Below, piece after piece: positions 24,039-31,647 of a stretch of 40,289 bases of DNA. The DNA is taken from assembly GCA_002366795.1 (NCBI GenBank), contig DFBX01000053.1:1-40289 (forward strand). The letters are read 5' to 3'. The stretch comes from Rhodobacteraceae bacterium UBA3069 (GTDB taxonomy: Bacteria; Pseudomonadota; Alphaproteobacteria; Rhodobacterales; Rhodobacteraceae). Under the pieces are notes generated by a model, which did no database searches, had not been told where the DNA came from, and saw only the letters and a program-made list of their open reading frames with translations. How positions within the stretch are numbered: position 1 is the first letter of the stretch; each line of letters opens with the position of its first letter. A program made the position numbers and the translations under genes.

Positions 24039-25552
24039 CGGGGACACTTCTGAAAATCGAGGGGCTGACCAAGGCCTATCCCGGCGTCGTTGCAAACGAC
24101 ACCGTTTCCTTCGCGATTGCCGAAGGAGAGGTCCACGCGCTGCTGGGGGAAAACGGCGCGGGCAAATCCACGCTGGTCAAGATGATCTATGGTCTGGTCA
24201 AGCCCGACAGCGGCACCATGACCCTGCGCGGTGCCCCCTACACCCCATCCGAGCCGCGCGCCGCCCGCGCCGCCGGCGTCGCCATGGTGTTCCAGCATTT
24301 TTCCCTGTTCGAGGCGTTGAACGTGGCGGAAAATATCGCCCTTGGCATGGAAAACCCGCCCAAGATGCGCGATCTGGCCGCGCGGATCACCGCCGTGTCC
24401 CATGATTACGGCCTGCCGCTGGATCCGCACCGACTGGTGGGCGACCTGTCTGCGGGCGAACGCCAACGGGTCGAGATCATTCGGTGCTTGCTGCAATCGC
24501 CGCGCCTTTTGATCATGGACGAGCCGACATCGGTCCTGACCCCGCAAGAGGTCGATATCCTGTTCCAGACCCTGAACAAACTGCGGGCCGAGGGCGTATC
24601 GATCCTGTATATCAGTCACAAGCTGGAAGAGATCCGCACCCTGTGCGATTCTGCCACGATCCTGCGGCTGGGCAAGAACGTGGGCACATGCGTGCCGCGT
24701 GAAACATCCGCCCGCGACATGGCGGAAATGATGGTGGGGTCGGCCCTGCACGTCCCCGAACGCGCGCACGGCGACACCGGCGAAGTGCTGCTGGAGGTGT
24801 CGGGCCTGACCAATGCCGCCCCATCTGAATTCGGCACCGCCCTGAAAGATATCAGCTTTACCGTCCGCGCGGGCGAAGTGCTGGGCATCGGCGGCGTCGC
24901 TGGAAACGGGCAGGATGAATTGCTGGCCGCCCTGTCGGGCGAAACCCGAGGCGCGGCCGAGACCGTGAAACTGAAGGGCGAGGCCGTCGGAAGGCTTGGA
25001 CCCGACGCGCGGCGTATCAAGGGGCTGCTTTGCGCCCCGGAGGAACGGCTGGGCCATGCCGCCGCGCCGGATATGAGCCTGACCGAAAACGCGCTGCTGA
25101 CCGGCGCGCGGCGCGAGGGGCTGGTATCGGGCGGGTTCCTGAAATGGGGCGCGGCGCGGCGCTTTGCCGAAAAGGTGATCGAGGCGTTCGACGTTCGCAC
25201 CCCCGGCCCTGACAATGCCGCGCGTTCGCTTTCAGGCGGAAACCTGCAGAAATTCGTGATCGGGCGCGAGGTCTTGCAGCGCCCCGAAATTCTGGTGGTG
25301 AACCAGCCCACATGGGGCGTCGATGCCTCGGCTGCCGCCGCGATCCGGCAGGCATTGCTGGACTTGGCAGCCAAGGGTGCGGCGGTGATCTGCATTTCCC
25401 AAGACCTTGACGAGCTTATGGAGATTTCCGACCGCTTCGGCGCGCTGAACGAAGGGCGATTGACGCCCCTGCGCCCGGCGCAAGGGCTGACGGTGGAAGA
25501 TATCGGCCTGATGATGGGCGGCGCTCAGGATATGGAGGTGGCCCATGTGTAG
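24035..25552 (+). CDS. Nucleoside/purine-type ABC transporter ATPase (two NBDs)
   Basis: A 505-residue protein with two fused nucleotide-binding domains, the arrangement of the sugar and BMP-linked nucleoside importers (NupO/YufO type). The first domain has Walker A GENGAGKST (about 38-46), signature LSAGERQRVEI and Walker B LLIMDEPTS. The second has the degenerate Walker A GVAGNGQDEL usual in this family, LSGGNLQKF and LVVNQPTWGVD. It starts at a GTG that overlaps the xdhC stop, direct evidence that transport and xanthine dehydrogenase genes are co-translated. Substrate is most likely a purine nucleoside or base, inferred from context. Confidence 0.94.
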   Translation: MTGTLLKIEGLTKAYPGVVANDTVSFAIAEGEVHALLGENGAGKSTLVKMIYGLVKPDSGTMTLRGAPYTPSEPRAARAAGVAMVFQHFSLFEALNVAENIALGMENPPKMRDLAARITAVSHDYGLPLDPHRLVGDLSAGERQRVEIIRCLLQSPRLLIMDEPTSVLTPQEVDILFQTLNKLRAEGVSILYISHKLEEIRTLCDSATILRLGKNVGTCVPRETSARDMAEMMVGSALHVPERAHGDTGEVLLEVSGLTNAAPSEFGTALKDISFTVRAGEVLGIGGVAGNGQDELLAALSGETRGAAETVKLKGEAVGRLGPDARRIKGLLCAPEERLGHAAAPDMSLTENALLTGARREGLVSGGFLKWGAARRFAEKVIEAFDVRTPGPDNAARSLSGGNLQKFVIGREVLQRPEILVVNQPTWGVDASAAAAIRQALLDLAAKGAAVICISQDLDELMEISDRFGALNEGRLTPLRPAQGLTVEDIGLMMGGAQDMEVAHV

Positions 25553-25584
25553 CGCCATTGCCCTGACCTTTCTGCGTGCCTTGC

Positions 25585-25603
25585 CCGCCGGTGCCTCCGG
25601 CGG
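25585..25603. repeat. Mid-operon hairpin, likely dispersed Rhodobacteraceae element
   Basis: CCGCCGG (25585-25591) pairs perfectly with CCGGCGG (25597-25603) over a TGCCT loop, followed by AAGTATTTTCGGAACAATGA. From memory, similar 'CCTCCGGCGG...TATTTnnGGAACA' stretches recur between genes in this family of bacteria. It occupies the only real gap (84 bp) in the xdh-transporter operon and may tune downstream expression or mRNA ends. Confidence 0.5.
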
Positions 25604-25636
25604 AAGTATTTTCGGAACAATGAAAGGGGCTGGCCG

Positions 25637-26719
25637 GTGCTGAAGATCGAACGTCGCCCGCAACCTTCGCGCGCATGGTCCATGGCGACGCCGGTTCTGG
25701 CCGTGCTTGTCACCATGGTCGCGGGCGGCATCCTGTTCGCCTTTCTTGGCAAACCACCGATAGAGGCGATCCGCGTCATCTTCTGGGATCCGCTGTTTTC
25801 GGAATTCGCGTTCTATTATCGTCCGCAACTGCTGGTCAAAGGCGCGCCCTTGGTCCTAATCGCCATCGGGTTGTCATTGGGCTTTCGCGCGGGCATCTGG
25901 AACATCGGGGCCGAGGGGCAATATATCATCGGCGCGCTGTCCGGCGCGGGCGTTGCACTGGCATTCTACCCGCTGGACGCGTGGTGGATTTTCCCGCTGA
26001 TGGTTCTGGGGGGCGCTTTGGGCGGGTTTTTGTGGGCAATGATTCCGGCCCTTTTGAAGGTCAAATTCGGCACGAACGAGATTTTGGTATCCTTGATGCT
26101 GGTTTATGTGGCCGAGAAGATACTTGCCTCCATGTCATTGGGGTTGCTGAAAAATCCCGAAGGGTACGGGTTTCCGGGCTCGCGCAACCTGCAACAGTAT
26201 CCTTCGGCCCATAACGCCGAGATTTTCACCGGTTCGGGGATGCACTGGGGCGTTGCGGCGGCGCTGATCGCGGTGATCTTTGCCTATATCCTGCTGAACC
26301 GGCATATGCTGGGCTTTCAAATCCGGCTGACCGGCGAGGCCCCCCGCGCCGCCCGTTTCGCAGGGGTCAGCCCCGCGCGGCTGGTGCTGTTCTGCCTTGG
26401 CACGGCAGGGGCGCTGGCGGGCATGGCGGGCATGTTCGAAGTGTCCGGCCCGTCGGGTCAGGTCAGCATCGATTTCAACGTAGGCTATGGGTTCACCGCC
26501 ATTATCGTGGCCTTCCTTGGCCGTTTGCACCCGATCGGCATCTTGCTGGCCGGCGCGCTGATGGCGCTGACCTATATCGGCGGCGAGATCGCGCAATCGA
26601 AACTTGGCATGCCCTCGGCCGCGATCCAGGTGTTTCAGGGGATGTTGCTGTTTTTTCTTCTGGCGCTGGACATGCTGACCCATTTCCGGCTGCGGCTGGC
26701 CGCGAAAGGAGTCGCGTGA
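25637..26719 (+). CDS. ABC transporter permease, nucleoside/purine type (first)
   Basis: A 360-residue polytopic inner-membrane protein of the branched-chain/ribose permease superfamily, YufP/NupP-like. About ten hydrophobic segments begin near residue 17. The cytoplasmic-loop signature GFRAGIWNIGAEGQ lies near 83-96 and a coupling-loop block with RLTGEAPRAARFAGV near 232-246. The start is GTG at 25637, with AAAGGGG seven bases upstream; a nearby ATG at 25620 is out of frame. Its TGA overlaps the next start (TGATG). It forms a heterodimeric channel with the following permease. Confidence 0.93.
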   Translation: MLKIERRPQPSRAWSMATPVLAVLVTMVAGGILFAFLGKPPIEAIRVIFWDPLFSEFAFYYRPQLLVKGAPLVLIAIGLSLGFRAGIWNIGAEGQYIIGALSGAGVALAFYPLDAWWIFPLMVLGGALGGFLWAMIPALLKVKFGTNEILVSLMLVYVAEKILASMSLGLLKNPEGYGFPGSRNLQQYPSAHNAEIFTGSGMHWGVAAALIAVIFAYILLNRHMLGFQIRLTGEAPRAARFAGVSPARLVLFCLGTAGALAGMAGMFEVSGPSGQVSIDFNVGYGFTAIIVAFLGRLHPIGILLAGALMALTYIGGEIAQSKLGMPSAAIQVFQGMLLFFLLALDMLTHFRLRLAAKGVA

Positions 26720-27639
26720 TGGATCTGTCGGCAATCAACCCGTTCCTGCTGCTTTGCGCCATCCTGGTGTCGGCCACGCCCCTGTTGTTCGCCGCCGTGG
26801 GCGAGCTGGTCGTGGAAAAATCCGGTGTACTGAACCTGGGTGTCGAGGGGATGATGATCACCGGCGCAATCTGCGGTTTCGCCATATCGGTCAACACCGG
26901 ATCGCCCTGGATGGGGCTACTGGCGGCGGCGGGGGGGGGCGCGGTTCTGTCGCTGCTGTTCGCGCTGCTGACGCAGGTGGCCATGGCAAACCAAGTGGCA
27001 TCGGGCCTGTCGCTGACGCTGTTCGGGCTGGGCCTGTCTGCGCTGATCGGTCAGGGCTACCAGGGGATCAAGCCACCCGAATTCCCGACCTTCGGCGTTG
27101 TCGTGGCCGAGGCGACAGCGGAGCGCGCCGCCCTTGTTGCGCGGCTTGATATCCTTGTCTTTGCCGCCATTGCCCTGACCGCCGCCGTTTGGGCCTTTTT
27201 GAAATATTCCCGCGCCGGGTTGATCCTGCGCGCCGTGGGCGAAAGCCACGATGCCGCCCACGCGCTTGGCTACAAGGTGGTGCGCATCCGCGTTCTGGCG
27301 ATCCTGTTCGGCGGGGCCTGCGCCGGGCTGGGCGGGGCCTATATCTCGCTCATCCGGGTGCCGCAATGGACCGAGGGCATGACCGCCGGCATCGGCTGGA
27401 TCGCCCTTGCGCTGGTCGTCTTCGCCAACTGGAAACCGTGGCGCGCGCTGCTGGGCGCATGGCTGTTCGGCGGGGTCAACGTGCTGCAACTGAACCTGCA
27501 AGCCGCAGGGGTGGACATCCCTGCCGAATACCTGGGCATGGCGCCTTATGTCATCACCATCATCGCGCTTGTCATCATGTCATCCGACCGCAGCGGGGCG
27601 CCTGCTTCGATCGGGCGGCCTTTCCACGCCTCAAGCTAG
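26719..27639 (+). CDS. ABC transporter permease, nucleoside/purine type (second)
   Basis: A 306-residue polytopic permease, YufQ/NupQ-like, partner of the preceding one. About nine hydrophobic segments are visible. The family signature EKSGVLNLGVEGMM lies near 34-47 and the coupling segment RAVGESHDAAHALGY near 171-185. The ATG at 26719 is preferred over the GTG at 26716 because AAAGGAG (26705-26711) gives the better seven-base spacing. The stop is 33 bases before the binding-protein gene, with GGGGGAA as that gene's ribosome site. Confidence 0.93.
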   Translation: MDLSAINPFLLLCAILVSATPLLFAAVGELVVEKSGVLNLGVEGMMITGAICGFAISVNTGSPWMGLLAAAGGGAVLSLLFALLTQVAMANQVASGLSLTLFGLGLSALIGQGYQGIKPPEFPTFGVVVAEATAERAALVARLDILVFAAIALTAAVWAFLKYSRAGLILRAVGESHDAAHALGYKVVRIRVLAILFGGACAGLGGAYISLIRVPQWTEGMTAGIGWIALALVVFANWKPWRALLGAWLFGGVNVLQLNLQAAGVDIPAEYLGMAPYVITIIALVIMSSDRSGAPASIGRPFHASS

Positions 27640-27671
27640 GGGCACTTCACCAACTAGGGGGAACCTGAGAA

Positions 27672-28754
27672 ATGAAACTGATGAAACTTCTGGCCACTGC
27701 CGCGATGGCGCTTGGCCTGGCGACCACCGCCATGGCCGAAGGCCACGGCGAAAAAACCAAGGTGGGCTTTGTCTATGTCGGCCCCGTGGGCGATGGCGGC
27801 TGGACCTATGAACACAACCAGGGCCGTCTGGCCGTCGAGGAGCATTTCGGCGACAAGGTCGAAACCGTATTCGTGGAATCCGTCCCCGAAGGTCCCGACG
27901 CAGAACGCGTCATGACCCAGATGGCGCTGGAAGGCGCGGACCTGATCTTTACCACCTCGTTCGGCTATATGGACCCGACCATCAACGTAGCCGCGAAATT
28001 TCCCGAGGTGAAATTCGAACACGCCACCGGCTATAAGACCGCGCCGAACGTATCAACCTATTCGGCCCGTTTCTACGAAGGCCGCGCCGTTCAGGGCCAT
28101 ATCGCGGGCCACATGACCAAGTCGAACATCGTCGGTTATATCGGTTCCTACCCGATCCCCGAAGTGATCCGCGGCATCAATTCGGCCTATATCCACGCCA
28201 AGAAGGTCAACCCTGATGTCGAATTCAAGATCATCTGGGCCTTCACATGGTTCGACCCCGCGAAAGAGGCTGACGCCGCCAAGACCCTGATCGAACAGGG
28301 TGCCGACGTGATCCTGCAACACACCGATTCCACCGCGCCGCAAGCTGCCGCACAGGCCGCTGGCAACGTGATCACCTTCGGTCAGGCCTCGGACATGGCG
28401 GAATACGCGCCGATGCCGCGCGTCTCCTCGATCATCGACAACTGGGCACCCTATTACATCACCCGCACCCAGGCCGTCATGGATGGCACCTGGGAAACCA
28501 AGATGACCTGGGACGGTATCGGCCCCGGCATGGTCGGCATTGGCGAAATCACTAACGCCGTTCCCGCAGACGTGAAAGAAGAAGCACTGGCGCTGAAAGC
28601 CGCACTAGCCGACGGTTCCTATCACCCGTTCACCGGCCCGCTGAAAAAGCAGGACGGATCAGACTGGCTGGCCGAAGGCGAAACCGCCGACGATGGCACG
28701 CTGGCAGGCATGAACTTCCTTGTCGAAGGCATCGAAGGCACGATTCCAGAATAA
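27672..28754 (+). CDS. BMP-family substrate-binding protein
   Basis: The periplasmic receptor of the transporter. Residues 1-22 are a Sec signal peptide ending ATTAMA, with no lipobox, so it is soluble rather than lipid-anchored as in Gram-positives. The mature protein has the BMP/PnrA two-lobed fold: KVGFVYVGPVGDGGWTYEHN (about 30-49), a D-E rich hinge, and PEVIRGINSAY near 160-170. BMP proteins bind purine nucleosides in several bacteria; here, beside xdhABC, the ligand is probably a purine nucleoside or base. It is last in the operon, and a strong terminator lies 25 bases after the stop. Confidence 0.94.
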   Translation: MKLMKLLATAAMALGLATTAMAEGHGEKTKVGFVYVGPVGDGGWTYEHNQGRLAVEEHFGDKVETVFVESVPEGPDAERVMTQMALEGADLIFTTSFGYMDPTINVAAKFPEVKFEHATGYKTAPNVSTYSARFYEGRAVQGHIAGHMTKSNIVGYIGSYPIPEVIRGINSAYIHAKKVNPDVEFKIIWAFTWFDPAKEADAAKTLIEQGADVILQHTDSTAPQAAAQAAGNVITFGQASDMAEYAPMPRVSSIIDNWAPYYITRTQAVMDGTWETKMTWDGIGPGMVGIGEITNAVPADVKEEALALKAALADGSYHPFTGPLKKQDGSDWLAEGETADDGTLAGMNFLVEGIEGTIPE

Positions 28755-28778
28755 TCCGGTTCATGAACTGAACCAATG

Positions 28779-28807
28779 CAGCCGTCAGGAAACTGGCGGC
28801 TGTTTTT
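28779..28807 (+). terminator. Terminator of the xdh-transporter operon
   Basis: CAGCCGTCAG (28779-28788) and CTGGCGGCTG (28793-28802) form a 10-bp stem with one G-T pair and a stable GAAA tetraloop, followed directly by TTTTT. A smaller hairpin, GGTTCA / TGAACC (28758-28774), lies just before it. Confidence 0.9.
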
Positions 28808-28863
28808 CGTTTATCGCTGCGGGACGGAGAAGGCCATGAAAATGCCGCTCCTCAATGACTTGG

Positions 28864-29256
28864 TTATCGCCTGATCGGCAACCGCTCGGAAATCGGTTCA
28901 CCGTCAGAAGCTAAGATATGCTTCGGCTGAGGGCGCGGAAAACCCGGGCGGTGATGAGATAGAAATGCCGTCTGACTACCCGGCCACCAACAGGTCATAT
29001 ACTGGTGCGCCTTGCACTCGTTATAGACATCGCAGGACACGCCCCCGCGCCGCAGTTTGGGCAGGTGTTTCGCCGGAATCCCGGTCGGCGGATTGACCCT
29101 GAGTGCCCGATAGATCCGGTCATTCGCTGGCGCGGGGTAAACGCCCGCCAACGCCACCTTCGCGCCGGATGGCCCAATCGGCAAGGTAAGGAGTTCCCGC
29201 CTCTTCCCTTTGCCCGCCCCCCATGGCACCCATATGGCTGATAGGAGAGCCGCCAT
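28864..29256 (-). CDS. Unrecognised ORF, possibly decayed at its 3' end
   Basis: An open frame of about 130 residues that I do not recognise. The start is uncertain: an ATG at 29256 abuts the start of the divergent methyltransferase gene and has only a weak ribosome site. The central part (from about IGPSGAKVALAG to CWWPG) uses strongly GC-rich third positions, as real genes here do, and has three cysteines in a short stretch (CDVYNEC and MTCWWP). The last 35 codons or so lose that bias (CTA, TCT, TTA, GCT), as though the original reading frame had been lost. It may be a truncated gene or a genuine orphan. Confidence 0.35.
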   Translation of the reverse strand: MAALLSAIWVPWGAGKGKRRELLTLPIGPSGAKVALAGVYPAPANDRIYRALRVNPPTGIPAKHLPKLRRGGVSCDVYNECKAHQYMTCWWPGSQTAFLSHHRPGFPRPQPKHILASDGEPISERLPIRR

Positions 29257-29902
29257 GACCAACCGCCTGACCCTGCCCGACGCCCCCCAAACGGACGCAA
29301 CCGGCAAGATGTTCGCCCCCTCGGCGGCGCGCAATTGCGACGACATTTGCGATGTGGTGGCCCATCACGCCCCCACACAGGGCCGCGCATTGGAAATCGC
29401 ATCCGGCACGGGGCAGCACATCACGGCCCTTGCCGCACGATTGCCGAACCTGACTTGGCAACCCACCGATGTGGATGCAACGCGGCGCGCGTCACAAGCT
29501 GCCTATCGGGCCGAAGCTGCGCTGAATAGCTTCCTGCCCCCTGCCCATCTGGACGCGCTGACCGCCGGATGGTCCGCCGATTTGCAGGGCCAAGACCTGA
29601 TCCTGACGGTCAACTTGTTGCACCTGATTCCCGAAGGCGCAGCCCGCACACTGATCGCCGAGGCCGCCGCCGCCCTTGCCCCCGGCGGCATCTTCATCCT
29701 TTACGGCCCGTTCCTGCGCGACGGGGAAACCACCTCTGACGGGGACGCGGCTTTCCACGCCTCGCTGCAATCCCAAGACCCGGATATCGGCTACAAGGAT
29801 GACTGGGACGTGATCGACTGGCTGCAATCGCAATTCCTCGACCTTGTGCAAGTGTTGGAAATGCCCGCCAACAACTTGGCTTTTGTCGCGCGCAAACCGT
29901 AA
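29255..29902 (+). CDS. DUF938 class I SAM-dependent methyltransferase
   Basis: A 215-residue cytoplasmic protein of the DUF938 family, with a Rossmann-like methyltransferase fold. The N-terminal FAPSAARNCDDI segment (about 20-31) and motif I EIASGTGQHI (about 47-56) are typical; LTVNLLHLIPE near 113-123 is motif IV, and APGGIFILYGPF near 141-152 follows. The ATG at 29255 has AGGAGAG upstream; an in-frame start at 29210 lacks this. The substrate is unknown for the family. It stands alone between an unrecognised ORF on the other strand and an HNH nuclease gene 61 bases downstream. Confidence 0.9.
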   Translation: MTNRLTLPDAPQTDATGKMFAPSAARNCDDICDVVAHHAPTQGRALEIASGTGQHITALAARLPNLTWQPTDVDATRRASQAAYRAEAALNSFLPPAHLDALTAGWSADLQGQDLILTVNLLHLIPEGAARTLIAEAAAALAPGGIFILYGPFLRDGETTSDGDAAFHASLQSQDPDIGYKDDWDVIDWLQSQFLDLVQVLEMPANNLAFVARKP

Positions 29903-29963
29903 GGGTTGTAAACGCCAGACCGCCTTGGCAGCATAACCCGGATACGACCAGAAGGGGCGTGCC

Positions 29964-30710
29964 TTGGCGGCAAGACGAAATTGGAGCGAGGAAGACGTGC
30001 GCCACGCGCTTGCGCTTTACCTTGTTCTGGATTTCGGGAGATTCCACAGCCGCAACCCGCGCATCATGGCCCTTGCCGCGCGCCTTGGCCGCACCGCTTC
30101 TGCCGTTGCGATGAAGCTGTCGAACCTTGCGGCCCTTGATGCCAGCTTGCCACAAAAGGGCATGGCAAATGCCTCATCCACGGATCGCCGCGTGTGGAGC
30201 GAATTTCTGTCCGATCCTTCCGGCGTGCTGGCAGCCTATCATGCCAACCCGGAACCCACGCCCAACCAGATCGCTGACCCGCGCGCGACCTTCATCGGGC
30301 GAACCGGCGCAGGGACTATGACCGAAACCACCGTGCAACGCCGTGTCGGGCAGGATTTGTTTCGCGATATGATCCTGACCTCTTATGCCGGGCGCTGTGC
30401 GCTGACGGGGGCCGAAGATGCGCGGCTGCTGAATGCGTCACATATCGTGGGATGGGCCGAGGCCCCCGCGCACCGGCTGAACCCGCAAAACGGCATTTGC
30501 CTGAACGCCCTGCACGACCGCGCCTTCGACCGGCACCTGATCACCTTTGACGAGGATTGGCGCATGGTTATTTCCCCCGACTTGCCCGCCGACGCGCGCA
30601 AACTGCTGGACCGGGGGGAAGGTGCAAGGATGGAATTGCCCAAAAGGTTCCTGCCCGATCAGGCTTTGATGGAACAGCACAGACAGCGGTTTCGGATGAT
30701 CGCAGCGTAG
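29964..30710 (+). CDS. HNH endonuclease (COG3440-like), orphan
   Basis: A 248-residue predicted DNA endonuclease. The start is TTG at 29964, with AAGGGG six bases before it. Residues 5-60 form a helical module (NWSEEDVRHALALYL ... GRTASAVAMKLSNL) that resembles a DNA-binding domain found in this family. The C-terminal HNH_2 domain spans about 135-200: C145 with ALTG, LNASHI with H160, NPQNGICLNALHDRAFD with N176 and H184. These are the expected metal and catalytic residues. No cognate DNA methyltransferase gene is adjacent (the DUF938 protein is not of that class), so a classic restriction pair is not supported. Confidence 0.87.
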   Translation: MAARRNWSEEDVRHALALYLVLDFGRFHSRNPRIMALAARLGRTASAVAMKLSNLAALDASLPQKGMANASSTDRRVWSEFLSDPSGVLAAYHANPEPTPNQIADPRATFIGRTGAGTMTETTVQRRVGQDLFRDMILTSYAGRCALTGAEDARLLNASHIVGWAEAPAHRLNPQNGICLNALHDRAFDRHLITFDEDWRMVISPDLPADARKLLDRGEGARMELPKRFLPDQALMEQHRQRFRMIAA

Positions 30711-30808
30711 TGGCACCAAGGTTTTCCGCCCCATCTGATCAGGATCAAAGTGCCCCCATCACTGACGTGGTCTGGCTTGGCCGGAAACACATTCACGGAG
30801 CTAAATAT

Positions 30809-31150
30809 ATGTCTTGGACCAATACACTCGATAACACCCGCGGCCGTTTGCGCGCGCTTTACAAAACCATCCCCGATGTTACCAAGGGCTTCGGCACCAT
30901 GTCCAAGGCCGTAAAAGAAGGCGGCGTGCTGGATTTCAAGACCAAGGAATTCATCGCCCTTGGCATCGCCATCGGCATCCGCTGCGAGGCCTGCATCGCC
31001 CTGCATGTCGAAGCCCTAGTCAAGGCTGGCGCCACCCGCGAAGAGCTGTCAGACGTTTTGGCCATGTCGATCCAGATGGGCGGCGGGCCGGCCACGATGT
31101 ATGCGGGCAAAGCATTGGAATGCTTCGACGAACTGACGGCGGAGGCATAA
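30809..31150 (+). CDS. Carboxymuconolactone decarboxylase / AhpD-like protein
   Basis: A 113-residue all-helical protein of the CMD/AhpD superfamily. The active-site block is IRCEACIALHVEAL, giving C59, C62 and H66, the CxxC-xxxH arrangement of peroxidatic AhpD proteins. Family members are decarboxylases or alkylhydroperoxidases; the intact CxxC favours a thiol redox role, but no substrate can be named. The ATG at 30809 follows CGGAG with eight-base spacing; a longer in-frame extension is within the HNH gene and rejected. Its stop is immediately followed by the ATG of the EF-hand gene, so the two are co-expressed. Confidence 0.9.
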   Translation: MSWTNTLDNTRGRLRALYKTIPDVTKGFGTMSKAVKEGGVLDFKTKEFIALGIAIGIRCEACIALHVEALVKAGATREELSDVLAMSIQMGGGPATMYAGKALECFDELTAEA

Positions 31151-31594
31151 ATGCGGCTTTTCAATCTGCTTCTTGCCGCGCTGATCTGCACCGCTGGCCC
31201 GGTGCTTGCCTCCTCCCATGGGAAGGGCAATGCGGGGGCGCATTTCATCGAAAATTGGGATCTGGACGGCGATGGCGTGGTCACGCTGGCCGAAGCAACC
31301 GAGCGGCGCAGCGATGTGTTCGCCTCGTTCGATGCGGATGAGGACGGCGCTTTGTCGGCAGAGGAATACGATATGTTCGACGCCGCCCGTGCAAACGATC
31401 TGCAGGAAATGGGCCTGCCCGCCAAGGCTGCCCAAGGGAACAATCCCGCCGGGCTGATGCGGCGCGAAATGACCGATGCAAATGGCGACGGTTCCGTCAC
31501 CGAGGAAGAATTCCTTGGCAGCACCGCCGCTTGGATCGCGCGGATGGACCGGAACGGCGATGGCACCATCTCGGCGGACGATTTCGGAAAATAA
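31151..31594 (+). CDS. Secreted EF-hand calcium-binding protein
   Basis: A 147-residue exported protein with a signal peptide of about 20 residues (ending VLA). It has four canonical EF-hand loops: D37-E48 (DLDGDG...), D61-E72 (DADEDG...), D109-E120 (DANGDG...) and D133-D144 (DRNGDG...). They are arranged as two pairs separated by a 36-residue linker. Each of the first three ends with Glu at position 12; the last has Asp, which may lower affinity. The protein is probably periplasmic and binds calcium. It starts at the base after the preceding stop and is ended by a bidirectional terminator. Confidence 0.92.
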   Translation: MRLFNLLLAALICTAGPVLASSHGKGNAGAHFIENWDLDGDGVVTLAEATERRSDVFASFDADEDGALSAEEYDMFDAARANDLQEMGLPAKAAQGNNPAGLMRREMTDANGDGSVTEEEFLGSTAAWIARMDRNGDGTISADDFGK

Positions 31595-31614
31595 ACCCAA
31601 GCTGCGCATTAATA

Positions 31615-31641
31615 AAAGGCCGGGCATTTTGCCCGGCCTTT
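31615..31641. terminator. Bidirectional terminator
   Basis: AAAGGCCGGGC (31615-31625) and GCCCGGCCTTT (31631-31641) form a perfect 11-bp stem with an ATTTT loop. It separates the plus-strand EF-hand gene and the minus-strand flavoenzyme gene, and A/T ends give a short U tract in both directions. Confidence 0.88.
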
Positions 31642-31647
31642 CCTGTT

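Noticed and set aside
29964..30710. HNH gene as part of a restriction-modification or defence system
   Set aside because: No DNA methyltransferase, helicase or other defence gene lies nearby; reported only as an orphan nuclease.
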